A stretch of DNA of 64,000 nt, taken from NCBI RefSeq assembly GCF_005876835.1, contig NZ_PPSW01000027.1, positions 1-64,000 on the forward strand. The letters are read 5' to 3'. This DNA is from Pseudoalteromonas phenolica. Its GTDB lineage: Bacteria; Pseudomonadota; Gammaproteobacteria; Enterobacterales; Alteromonadaceae. The notes beneath the pieces were generated by a model that had not been told where the DNA came from, made no database searches, and saw only the letters and a list, made by a program, of their open reading frames with translations. Each line of letters begins with the position of its first letter. Positions within the stretch are counted from its first letter, which is position 1. Made by a program: the position numbers and the translations under genes. Positions 17,447-26,806 of this stretch are shown piece after piece.

Positions 17447-18206
17447 GCTGATTTTTGCCATTATAGTGAGTTGTAGTGTGACCGTCGCTTGTGCAGAGCC
17501 AAAATCACCACTAGAAAAACTGACGAAAGATGTCTCGAATTGGTTTCAGTCTGCGAATAAAGCCAACTTAGATTCTTGGCAATATGCGTTTAAAAATAAC
17601 AGGCATCATTTGCAAGCTACCTCAACAGTAAATGGCGGCGGAGCGCTTATTTACCGACTGAATGCCAAAGCATGTATTATTTCTATTCCACATCGTTTCT
17701 TTGATACACACACCTATACAATAGGTGAGCAAATATATAATACGCACTGCCAACTCATGTTAGCGAACACGCATCACAGACACAGTGACAGTTTGGATAA
17801 GCAGTCAATGGATTACTCTAAACGTCGAGATAATTTACATAACAGTGCCATTTTAGCCTTTCAGTCGCTTCACCCGAGAGCCAAAATCATACAGTTACAT
17901 GGCTTTAATCAAAGCAAACGTAAAAGCGATAAGGGTAAACAGGCTGATTTTATTATCAGTCAAGGTAGAAAAGGCAATGTCATTAAGCAGCAATTAACTC
18001 TATGCTTAAGTAAAATATCAAGAAATAGTTATTTCTATCCAGAGTTGATACAAGAACTAGGCGGAACGAAGAACATAATACATAAACTTAACTTAACACC
18101 GTTTTCGTTTATTCACATAGAGATAAGCAAGCCTATGAGAGAACGTCTAGTAAAAGAACAACATACAATGAGTCAATTTTCTGAATGTATAAGCCAAGTT
18201 ATTTAA
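17433..18206 (+). CDS. Exported protein, possible N-formylglutamate amidohydrolase-like hydrolase
   Basis: About 257 residues with a signal peptide (MKMIKLIFAIIV to VACA, cleaved before EPK). Three segments recall the zinc fold shared by N-formylglutamate amidohydrolases and phage-type poly-gamma-glutamate hydrolases: CIISIPHRFFD (like the first PH motif), LANTHHRHSDSLDK (like the hSRyviDlNR motif) and AKIIQLHGFNQ (like the later dHS or IHG motif). Enzymes of this superfamily cleave amide bonds next to glutamate. Next to Pgs-type genes, such an enzyme could trim, release or degrade the polymer. GGAGG is present before the ATG. The family call is a by-eye motif match and tentative; that the gene is real and exported is much surer. 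Confidence 0.7.
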   Translation: MKMIKLIFAIIVSCSVTVACAEPKSPLEKLTKDVSNWFQSANKANLDSWQYAFKNNRHHLQATSTVNGGGALIYRLNAKACIISIPHRFFDTHTYTIGEQIYNTHCQLMLANTHHRHSDSLDKQSMDYSKRRDNLHNSAILAFQSLHPRAKIIQLHGFNQSKRKSDKGKQADFIISQGRKGNVIKQQLTLCLSKISRNSYFYPELIQELGGTKNIIHKLNLTPFSFIHIEISKPMRERLVKEQHTMSQFSECISQVI

Positions 18207-21200
18207 TTGTAATCGCTCTATTATTTACCTGTCAGTTGTTTGCAGCGCCCGCACCGCTGCAAACTGCACCTGCGTGGGTAAACTCAGATTTAGCACTTGG
18301 TCAGCCTAAAAGTCTTATTAGTATTGATAAAAGTCAATCGAAACGCCTGTATTTACCTGCCGCTCGCTGGCTCATTTTACCAGACGATATATTCAACAAA
18401 ACCATAGTTTGGGTAGGCCAAACACAGTATGCCATGCGCAAGCTCCACCCCAGTGAACTGATGTGTAAAGCGCATCGCTGCCAGTTACCTGCATCGCAAT
18501 ACAACCAACTTGTCCAGTTTGAAAATATCACTCAAAATTGGATAAATTTAGATATCGAACAAGGCCAGTTTCATTTTCACCGAGACCCTTTTCGTCGCGC
18601 TATAAAACTGCCCCTCAAAGCCACAAAATTAAGTCTTGCTCAAGATCACGAGTTTTACTATACGTTAGAGCCAAAGAAAAGCATGCGTTTATATTTCGCA
18701 GAGGCTAAAAAGCTCAAGCTCTCAGTTAGAAAGTGGATGTCAAACCTAAAGCAGGGTAATAAAGTCTTTGTTGAAGTGAACGAGCAACCTGTCAGTTTAG
18801 TGAATGTATCGAACGCCCATGCACCTGAATATCAAGATGAAAAAGTCAGCACTGTAAATACTGATTACTTCGCCGTGCCTAAAGGTAGTTACTTAAAAAT
18901 CACAGCTCAAGATCAAGCACTTATAAAACTCGAACAAATGCATCGCGGCATTTACGACCTTGATGCACTAGACAAACAACCTGAAGCACTGCTTAACCCT
19001 TATTGGACAGCAAACCTAGATGACGCCTTTGTAAAAATCTACTCACAACAAGACGTATCTTCAATTAGTCACTTCTCAATTGCTGACGCGTCAGTGCTTG
19101 AACAGCGACGTTACCAAGATCTGGTGAGCACCATTTCAACACGAAGAAATGCGCAAGTTAGTAATCGAGGGTTACCTATAGAAAGTAACAATAGCAAACA
19201 AAGGGTCGTGTCTGGTTTACGTGCTGCAAGTGAGCAACTCTATTCAGTGTCACAACACAAGGTACTCACCAGCCATCAACTAAAAGACACGCTAAGTTTT
19301 GATATCAGCCAGTTTCAGCGGATCAGAAACTCGTTATTTCTCTATGTTAAAGCTGAGCATAGCGGCCACCTAGTCGCTGAATACGACAATCAAAGGCACA
19401 TTATTCAATTTTCACCAAGCCAAGCATTCAGCCGAATTGTGCTGCCTGTAAGCTTGCAATCACACTCTTTAAAACTATTCAGTGCCGATGAACAAATGGT
19501 AAGTATTGCCGTTGAAGTAGATGACTTATTGACCTTGCCAAACAACCCATTACTTTATTTAATGCAAGGAAAAGTAGCGGCCAAAAGCCCTACGCTAGCA
19601 ACATTACTTGACCAACAAAACAATCTGCAGGCGCAGGCTTTCATCAATAGTCTGCCCCTCCCACTCGAGACATCTGTTAACAAAAGACCGCATGAAAACG
19701 ACTACCAGTTAATCTCAAAAGCGATGAACTTAGCGTTGTCAGAGCCGAGTAAGGCTTTGCCCTTGTTGAAAGATTTAGTTAATAGCGATATTGCCAGCAT
19801 TGCACTCGATGCTTGGCGAATGCGCATTGATTTATTGACTGAGCTCGACAGAGCCTCGACAGCCAACGCCTACTTAGAAAGCTTGCTGCAATCCAAGCGT
19901 CCACTACTCAGTAATTATGCTGCACAGGCACTCTTTAGCCGCTACTTAGAAGCTAAACAGGTATATAAATTACAAGGTTTATGTGCATATAAGTTTAATG
20001 TTTTAACTGGCTGTGACAGCTTGATGAGAGAATTATTGTTAGCACAACAGAAAAACCTAGAAGCACTGTGGTCACACCATGATAGTCATAATTTTACTGA
20101 CACAGCTCTACGTAGCTGGGAACAAAGCCGTATAGCACAATTAACCCCTTTGAGAGAGCCAACAACCTCTTCATTTGATATCAAACATTTTGGTGCCGTG
20201 AATTTGCAAGGTGATACATCTGATTACAATGCTTACAATTTGCAAAATGGCTCACCTTTACAGCTTTATACTAAGCAAGATTTAACTTTGCAATTAAGAG
20301 TCAGAACACCTTATATACACGATGGTACACAGCAGCAACACTGGCTACATATAGATACAAACTCAACACAATCCATTTTACCTGTCTTTGCGGATGTCGC
20401 TTCTACCACGCAAGTTCAACACAATGAACTTAAACTTTCTGTGGCCAGTGAAGCAATTATCACGCTAAATAAAGGTGAGCAACTGACTTTAAGCAGTGAG
20501 CAACAGCAATATTTAAGTTTAAGGGTATTACCTGACTCCCTTGCATATAAAGCGCACTTAAGCTCCGACGCTGTCGTATTTTCTCTTGAACAACCCTTTA
20601 TTAACCTGCTCCACCAGCCTGATATCGATAATAAAACGTTACTCATAAATGCGTTATATCGATTAAGCCATGAGACTCTAAACAACTATGAGTTCAACTT
20701 GCTATTTGCCAAACTTGAATACGTAAAGCTATCCGACAGTTTAAAATCACTTAAGAACCGTATTGAGCATTATGGGTCATGGCAACCGATTGAGCAGTAC
20801 TTAAATTATTCTGGTACTCAACTCATTGACATGAATGCCATAACGCGACGCAGTTTTGCCGAGCAAATAAGTCGTCATACGAGCCAAGATTCACATCTAG
20901 ACGGGCTATTAATTCGTCCAAATCACACTCTCAACTTAGACCTGAGAGAATTGGCGGGTCATAAAGTTAAACTCATTTTTAATTTCGCCGCAGCAGAATT
21001 AGTGAAGACTAACTACGCCAATATTCTTATCTCTACCAGCAAAAATAATGTGCTTTGGACCATAGAGAGTAATCACAATAGTGAGTTAGCATTAACAGAT
21101 GCGGAGCTTGCAAGTGATGAAATTGCACTGCGTTGGACGAACCCGTTTATTTCTCAACTGGTCAGTGTAAAAATTCAAACCTATCAACAAGGCCGCTGGC

Positions 21201-22438
21201 AAGATGCGAAGTTAGATACACGCCAGCTATTTTATTTTGCAGAAGCTGATCAGCAAATAAGCGCAAAACTGAATTCAGATAGTTTAATAAAAATTGAGCG
21301 CCTCTCAGGCCAAGTCAGAGATGAGCAAATCGGTTTTTATCCTGCGGGAAAAATTAATGTTCAAGCAAAGACTTCACAGTTAGCACGGGTCTTTAAATGG
21401 CAGCTCGATCCCAACCGAGCTAAAACCAGTTTTGCACCAACAATCGAGCCCTTAATCGTTGAAAAACCGATTTATTTTCATGAGCCATCGAAAAAGCCAT
21501 TTTATGAGGATATTTTATCTACTGATGAAAACCTGACCCATGTTGAAGGACTCGTTAGATACAACCGAGCAGGTATCTTCGAAAGTGAACAAAGCCCGTC
21601 AGCTCGCCACTATACCGATTTTGGACTAAGGCTAAGAAATAAAGATAAGCAGCATTGGTATTTGCTAGAATCATTATTCACACTCGATAATCAAAATTAC
21701 GAAACGTTTTCTATCAACGCACAACACAATTGGTTATCACAAGAAAGTCATTGGTTCAGTGAAGCTAGAATAAATAACCGTTGGCAAAACGATACGCCTA
21801 TTAGCGAGAGCCATCTCAGCTCTAATATTAGTTTTAAAATTGGCGAAACTTGGCGTGACGACAACATTCATCGTCATCAATGGTGGTGGCAGCCATTTTA
21901 TTACTACACTAGCATCACCGCAGATGAATATATTGCTGACAGACTAATGAGTCCGTCGATGTTTAGTTTTTATCGCGAAGATCATATGCACGGTTGGCGT
22001 GCTGCTTATCAATACCGCTACCAACCTTGGGTTGATAATCAGCTATCCGCTAGCTTTTCTACAACTTCAAATGAAGACTGGTCGTCTTTTGACAGCCTAG
22101 GCTTTGATATTGAGCTTCAGCAATTTTACCAAGGGCATATTTTTACGCTCGCAGGCGCATCACAATATAAATTTGCCGATCAGCATAGGCCTAACAATAC
22201 GTGGCAATATTTAACCCAAGTAAGTTGGCAAACTTTGTTTGACTTTTCAGACAATACAGCAGGATGGATAAAACTGAGCTGGACACAGGATTGGTTTAGA
22301 AAAGACCACTCACTACGTTTAGAAATAAACCTAGGGAACTTGCAAAATACCGGGTTTGGGCCGTTTGCTCACGATGAAATTCTCTTTGAATCTCTCCAAT
22401 TGACGCATTTTTTAGAACAAGATATTTATGACCAATAA
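18185..22438 (+). CDS. Very large exported protein with C-terminal beta-barrel-like region
   Basis: A 1417-residue protein with a signal peptide (MYKPSYLIVIALLF to LFAAPAP). The first roughly 480 residues are beta-rich. A helical segment around 515-640 (PSKALPLLKDLVNSDIASIAL, YAAQALFSRYLEAKQVY) resembles TPR-type repeats. A second beta-rich region follows. The last 300 residues show short amphipathic strands rich in Trp, Tyr and Phe alternating with polar loops (HQWWWQPFYYYTSI, GWRAAYQYRYQPWVDNQLSASF, GWIKLSWTQDWF), as in outer membrane barrels. This layout (periplasmic scaffold, TPR-like part, barrel) recalls exopolysaccharide exporters such as BcsC or PgaA, though I see no homology to them. 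I infer an outer membrane export or anchoring role. The gene overlaps both neighbours. Confidence 0.72.
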   Translation: MYKPSYLIVIALLFTCQLFAAPAPLQTAPAWVNSDLALGQPKSLISIDKSQSKRLYLPAARWLILPDDIFNKTIVWVGQTQYAMRKLHPSELMCKAHRCQLPASQYNQLVQFENITQNWINLDIEQGQFHFHRDPFRRAIKLPLKATKLSLAQDHEFYYTLEPKKSMRLYFAEAKKLKLSVRKWMSNLKQGNKVFVEVNEQPVSLVNVSNAHAPEYQDEKVSTVNTDYFAVPKGSYLKITAQDQALIKLEQMHRGIYDLDALDKQPEALLNPYWTANLDDAFVKIYSQQDVSSISHFSIADASVLEQRRYQDLVSTISTRRNAQVSNRGLPIESNNSKQRVVSGLRAASEQLYSVSQHKVLTSHQLKDTLSFDISQFQRIRNSLFLYVKAEHSGHLVAEYDNQRHIIQFSPSQAFSRIVLPVSLQSHSLKLFSADEQMVSIAVEVDDLLTLPNNPLLYLMQGKVAAKSPTLATLLDQQNNLQAQAFINSLPLPLETSVNKRPHENDYQLISKAMNLALSEPSKALPLLKDLVNSDIASIALDAWRMRIDLLTELDRASTANAYLESLLQSKRPLLSNYAAQALFSRYLEAKQVYKLQGLCAYKFNVLTGCDSLMRELLLAQQKNLEALWSHHDSHNFTDTALRSWEQSRIAQLTPLREPTTSSFDIKHFGAVNLQGDTSDYNAYNLQNGSPLQLYTKQDLTLQLRVRTPYIHDGTQQQHWLHIDTNSTQSILPVFADVASTTQVQHNELKLSVASEAIITLNKGEQLTLSSEQQQYLSLRVLPDSLAYKAHLSSDAVVFSLEQPFINLLHQPDIDNKTLLINALYRLSHETLNNYEFNLLFAKLEYVKLSDSLKSLKNRIEHYGSWQPIEQYLNYSGTQLIDMNAITRRSFAEQISRHTSQDSHLDGLLIRPNHTLNLDLRELAGHKVKLIFNFAAAELVKTNYANILISTSKNNVLWTIESNHNSELALTDAELASDEIALRWTNPFISQLVSVKIQTYQQGRWQDAKLDTRQLFYFAEADQQISAKLNSDSLIKIERLSGQVRDEQIGFYPAGKINVQAKTSQLARVFKWQLDPNRAKTSFAPTIEPLIVEKPIYFHEPSKKPFYEDILSTDENLTHVEGLVRYNRAGIFESEQSPSARHYTDFGLRLRNKDKQHWYLLESLFTLDNQNYETFSINAQHNWLSQESHWFSEARINNRWQNDTPISESHLSSNISFKIGETWRDDNIHRHQWWWQPFYYYTSITADEYIADRLMSPSMFSFYREDHMHGWRAAYQYRYQPWVDNQLSASFSTTSNEDWSSFDSLGFDIELQQFYQGHIFTLAGASQYKFADQHRPNNTWQYLTQVSWQTLFDFSDNTAGWIKLSWTQDWFRKDHSLRLEINLGNLQNTGFGPFAHDEILFESLQLTHFLEQDIYDQ

Positions 22439-25400
22439 TGAATTGAAGCAACAACTTGAGTTAATTTTATTCGCCAATATTGAAGAGTTTTGGCTCAAGC
22501 TCTACCGTCATAAATATCAAAATCTGATCAATGAGCTATTACAATGGCCGTTAATTAGAAATATTCCTGAAAATGAATCGCTGCAAGCTTGGTTGCAACT
22601 GCAATCCATCGCCTTTTTAAGGCACAAAATTGAAAAGCTTAATGCGCATACTCAAAAGCTAGACGCGTCTTATCAGTTATTTGTACAGCGCTTAGCAAAA
22701 GCAGAGATAAGCGCAGAAAAAGAGCTTCATATTCTGAGTTATGCACGAGAGCTCGGCGCCACTGAAGCCCAGTTAAAAGAGGATAAACAGGCCTTGTCAC
22801 GCTGGTTTGATGATGGTGCCGTGATAGACCGCTATCAACGGCAAGTTGCCGACACCGAACAAACTCTTAAATTTCTGATCAGTAAACTTGGCGCTCTAAC
22901 CACATCTCATTTACGTGCTAATGAAGCTGAAATCTTAGACAACTGGAAAAAGCTCGATCTTGAACCCTTTTTTATGCAGATGCTGCAAAATAATCACAGT
23001 GTTCATATCAAGCATAGTCTTATTCGTGCTTTAGTGAATCAGGTAGCTGTCATCCATCAATGCCACGCAGACCCTGAACTCAATGAGGCACTAGCTGCCG
23101 AGTTAATTGAATTACTCGAAGAACCCAGCACCCCTTACCAAGCAGCGATTGATATTCTTGAGATTTTATATGTTCAGCGCCCTACTTTTATCAGAGCGCA
23201 TATTTGGGCACTCATACAAGAAACCGTCATCGACTTTGCTGACAGACCTAAAAGTAATGACAGCTTATTTGTGCTTGCTGCGCTGCCACGGATTATTGCC
23301 AAGCAACCTAAGCTTACCAGTAAAGAAATAGACTTATTAAATGGCCTAAGTGAACACTCCTACCCACGTGTAAGGCAAGCGTTAATTGAGCAATTAAATG
23401 TCATTGACTTAGAACAAGCAAAAGCGCTGCTGGTGAGAAGGCTCGAAGACGAGACCTGTGCCGCTGTGTTATTTACCTTGGTAAAGCAATTTACACAACC
23501 TCAATATGCCGAAGATGCCTTTATCTTTAAACTTTGGCAACAAGTACTTCAAAAGCCGCTGCCTTTTGAAGTAAAACGGCTCAATATCGAAAGTAGTGCC
23601 CGCGTGATGCTCAATCTACAGCTACAATCTGATAAACCTGAACAGATTTTTCAGCAATTTATTCAAACGCTTAATATGGCGCTCGACAAAGAGTCCCATA
23701 TTGCATTAAAAAGACATATTACAAGAGCAAGAGAGCAATTAGTCAGCTTTAGTCAGCAAACTTTATTGGCAAATATCGAAGAACAACTTTCACAAACACA
23801 AAGTATTACGCTCTCACTGGGCGTTGATCGTCACACCCTAGGCCGAGCCTTGAGCTTTAAAGCACAACATGCAGAAGCATTTAGTGGTAGAGCCACAAAA
23901 AAGCACTGGCATATTATACCTGGCTATCGACGAGGTCGACGCTTTTGGCGAATTTGGCATGAGTTTTTTAATCCCAGTACCGATAAACGCCAGAGCTTTA
24001 ACCATACACAGACAAAAAAGCCCTCATCTGAGTTACATGTTGCCAGTTGTAGTGTCGCTGAAATTAGTGAAACCAACGTTCCTGGTGAGGCGCTGTTTAA
24101 CCTAACTGAGCACTCAGCAAGACCACATTTACCTCTATTAGACTATCTCTTGTCGGTGCTCAGTCAAGATAGAACCAAAGAGCCCGCTTTTAGCTACACG
24201 CCAGATGGTATTTTAGAAATACATCGCCCTGTAACACTCATCAAACGAATTAAAGCATATTGGCACATATCAGTTCATTTTGAGCAGCTCGATAGCTTAA
24301 GAAAAGGCAGTGAATTAGAGCAAAAGAAGTTCATTTCAACCTTGAGAGAACTTGGTTTCGAAATCAAATTTAATGCATACGGGGATGTTCTTGGTGCGTC
24401 ATTTCCTGTCGAGCAAAGTATTTCAAAACTCTATAGTAAAACCGCATTGACCCCTGTACTCCTTAATATCTGGTTTAGCTTTAAAGAGTACTTGTATTCC
24501 ATTTATCAAAATTCAATTTCACAATTAGTCTTTTTCGTCACTGCCTTTATGGCTTATTTTTGGGGTCGCCATATCCATGTCAGCAGGAAAATAAAACGTA
24601 ACCGCAAAGCAATCCCTGTCAGCATCGGTGGTTGGGGAACGCGAGGAAAGTCAGGTACTGAACGACTAAAAGCTGCACTATTCAGCAGTTTAGATTTACG
24701 TGTTATCGCCAAAACCACAGGGTGCGAAGCCATGATGATTTATGGTAAGAGCAATGGAGAGCAGTACGAAGTGCCACTATTCAGACCTTTCGATAAGGCC
24801 AGCATATGGGAGCAAAGCGATGTACTCGATTTTGCCAGAAAAACCAAAGCCGATGTCTTTCTATGGGAATGTATGGGCCTAACCCCAAGATATGTAAGAA
24901 TTCTACGCCGCTGGATGCAAGATAACTTTGCCACCATTACCAACGCTTATCCAGATCATGAAGATATTCTGGGCCCAACAGGCATTGATGTTGCCAAAGA
25001 GATGTCAGCGTTTATAGGGAGTAACACGCAAGTATTCACTGCTGAACAATCGATGATGCCGATTTTAAGTGATGCCGCAGACGCCAAACACACGACCTTA
25101 ATTCAAACGCATTGGGGAGATGGCTATCAAATAACCCCTGATATTCGTGCTTTATATCCCTATGAAGAGCACCCTGATAACATCGCACTTGTGTGCAAAA
25201 TGGCTCAGTATATTGGCATAGAAAAAGACTATGTATATAAAGAAACGGCTGAGCGCATCGTGCCAGACATTGGTGTGTTACAACATTTTCAGTCAGCCCC
25301 TATTGGTACGATCTCTCAATCTTTTGTGAATAGTATGTCGGCCAATGAGCGACTTGCAACTGTTGAAAACTGGAAGCGTTTGGAGCTATTTGATATAAAC

Positions 25401-26513
25401 GACCAGCCCCACATTCAAACCATTGCATTAATCAATAACCGCAATGACCGTATTGCTCGTTCCAAAGTATTCGCGCAGATCTTAGCTGAAGATTTACGCT
25501 TCGACTACCTAGTCGTAATAGGCACCAACGTAGACGGCTTCAATTCATATTTACAGCATGCCATTGACGAACGTCTCGACACCTTGCTGAAAAATAACGA
25601 TGTAAACGACCTAAAGGCCTTTCTTAACCAGTTGAATGTACTTTATAGCGCTCAGACTTGGCTTGAGAAAATTAATCACACATTAGACATACCATTACAG
25701 ACAACGGATATAACTTCTTTAGAAACTTTAACAGCCGTGTTAAATGCTAGATTGTTAAACGATGCCGACCATATACAAAAAATTGTCACTCAATATGAAA
25801 ACTGGCAGATGGCTATTTCACTGCTTGATATAGATGATTTATCAAATCATTCAGAATTATTAAAGGAAACAGTGCAAAGTATCGTTGCAAGCAAAATAGT
25901 ATTGGTAGAAAACGCTTATGTAAAACCAGATCAGCTAACAAGCCATATCGCCAGCCTCGCGATGAGAAATCAACATCAACTAATCATAGGTATGCAAAAT
26001 ATTAAAGGTGCAGGCCTCAACTATGTTTACATGTGGCAGCAATGGCAAAAGATATATCAGCTCTGTGAAACCCTTAAGTCTTCGGCCACCAAACAGTCTG
26101 AGTTTAGAAAGCTACTTTTAAAACTCGCTCAACAACCTAAATTCAGTGCTATTGAGATTGACTATTTAAATCTAGTAATTGAAGACATTGCACACTCAGA
26201 ACACGCGCAAAATGAATTTAGCCAAGCCGAAATTAAGTATATTCAAGAAAAAGTCGCTGCAGCTAAAATAGGCAGCAATCAAAATGACGAGCAACAGCCA
26301 AAGAGCAAGTTTAGAGGATTCTTTAATCAGGTTATCGAGTCATTTTTAGATGCTGGCGCTGCCGTTAAACGCAAAAAAACAGCACAACAAGTTTATCAAG
26401 ATATTGCTGATCAACGTATCACAATAGAAAAGGCTATCTCGGTATTAGCTAACCTTAACAGAAGCCAAAAGCCGGGCTGGTTAACGTCAAAAAATGAGCA
26501 ACAAGACATGTAA
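22428..26513 (+). CDS. pgsB: PgsB/CapB-family ligase with large extra domains
   Basis: A 1361-residue protein; ordinary PgsB/CapB is about 390-450. Residues 1-690 are mostly helical with HEAT-like stretches (YPRVRQALIEQLNVIDLEQAK). A single membrane helix (about 697-714, VFFVTAFMAYFWG) precedes the catalytic core. The core has the Mur-ligase-like P-loop GTRGKSGT (about 736-743), AKTTGCEAMMIYG, FLWECMGL and TNAYPDHEDILGPTG, all typical of PgsB/CapB. That enzyme uses ATP to add amino acids, normally glutamate, to a growing gamma-linked chain at the membrane. A helical insert of about 170 residues separates the NNRNDR/TNVDGF part of the core from the terminal IIGMQNIKGAG motif, and a basic helical tail follows. 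The substrate amino acid cannot be told from sequence. Last gene of the operon. Confidence 0.87.
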   Translation: MTNNELKQQLELILFANIEEFWLKLYRHKYQNLINELLQWPLIRNIPENESLQAWLQLQSIAFLRHKIEKLNAHTQKLDASYQLFVQRLAKAEISAEKELHILSYARELGATEAQLKEDKQALSRWFDDGAVIDRYQRQVADTEQTLKFLISKLGALTTSHLRANEAEILDNWKKLDLEPFFMQMLQNNHSVHIKHSLIRALVNQVAVIHQCHADPELNEALAAELIELLEEPSTPYQAAIDILEILYVQRPTFIRAHIWALIQETVIDFADRPKSNDSLFVLAALPRIIAKQPKLTSKEIDLLNGLSEHSYPRVRQALIEQLNVIDLEQAKALLVRRLEDETCAAVLFTLVKQFTQPQYAEDAFIFKLWQQVLQKPLPFEVKRLNIESSARVMLNLQLQSDKPEQIFQQFIQTLNMALDKESHIALKRHITRAREQLVSFSQQTLLANIEEQLSQTQSITLSLGVDRHTLGRALSFKAQHAEAFSGRATKKHWHIIPGYRRGRRFWRIWHEFFNPSTDKRQSFNHTQTKKPSSELHVASCSVAEISETNVPGEALFNLTEHSARPHLPLLDYLLSVLSQDRTKEPAFSYTPDGILEIHRPVTLIKRIKAYWHISVHFEQLDSLRKGSELEQKKFISTLRELGFEIKFNAYGDVLGASFPVEQSISKLYSKTALTPVLLNIWFSFKEYLYSIYQNSISQLVFFVTAFMAYFWGRHIHVSRKIKRNRKAIPVSIGGWGTRGKSGTERLKAALFSSLDLRVIAKTTGCEAMMIYGKSNGEQYEVPLFRPFDKASIWEQSDVLDFARKTKADVFLWECMGLTPRYVRILRRWMQDNFATITNAYPDHEDILGPTGIDVAKEMSAFIGSNTQVFTAEQSMMPILSDAADAKHTTLIQTHWGDGYQITPDIRALYPYEEHPDNIALVCKMAQYIGIEKDYVYKETAERIVPDIGVLQHFQSAPIGTISQSFVNSMSANERLATVENWKRLELFDINDQPHIQTIALINNRNDRIARSKVFAQILAEDLRFDYLVVIGTNVDGFNSYLQHAIDERLDTLLKNNDVNDLKAFLNQLNVLYSAQTWLEKINHTLDIPLQTTDITSLETLTAVLNARLLNDADHIQKIVTQYENWQMAISLLDIDDLSNHSELLKETVQSIVASKIVLVENAYVKPDQLTSHIASLAMRNQHQLIIGMQNIKGAGLNYVYMWQQWQKIYQLCETLKSSATKQSEFRKLLLKLAQQPKFSAIEIDYLNLVIEDIAHSEHAQNEFSQAEIKYIQEKVAAAKIGSNQNDEQQPKSKFRGFFNQVIESFLDAGAAVKRKKTAQQVYQDIADQRITIEKAISVLANLNRSQKPGWLTSKNEQQDM

Positions 26514-26663
26514 TCTTCTTAACCGGTACCAGCAGGTTTTATCTTATACAATACTCGGTTTGTCTTGTCAGACTTCCCCTAAGGCCTAGCGCTGGGTATA
26601 CTGCATCGTTGCAGTGCATATTTACGCAAAAATAATGCGAATGTACCTGTTTCAAGGTTTTAC

Positions 26664-26716
26664 CAATTTCATTAAGGCAATGCGCATATTAACAATACAT
26701 CGCTTTAATGAAATTG
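26664..26716. repeat. Long inverted repeat upstream of the peptide transporter gene
   Basis: CAATTTCATTAAGGC (26664-26678) and GCTTTAATGAAATTG (26702-26716) pair over 15 positions with one G-T wobble, leaving a 23-base loop. It lies in the 293-base gap between the Pgs-like operon and the transporter, which otherwise holds only a weak 6-bp hairpin at 26600-26615 and the palindrome at 26723. It could be a leader structure or a dispersed palindromic repeat. Confidence 0.55.
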
Positions 26717-26722
26717 TTATTA

Positions 26723-26740
26723 GACGTTTGGCCAAACGTC
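26723..26740. promoter_or_regulatory. 18-bp perfect palindrome, probable operator of the peptide transporter gene
   Basis: GACGTTTGGCCAAACGTC is its own reverse complement over all 18 bases. It lies about 65 bases before the transporter ATG, next to -10-like TATAAC (26763-26768). This is the expected place and form for a dimeric repressor or activator site. The regulator is not identifiable from the window. Confidence 0.55.
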
Positions 26741-26806
26741 ACCTAAGCACATAGTGCATAATTATAACTAGGCCACACAACACATTTTGATAATTTAGGA
26801 AGAAAT

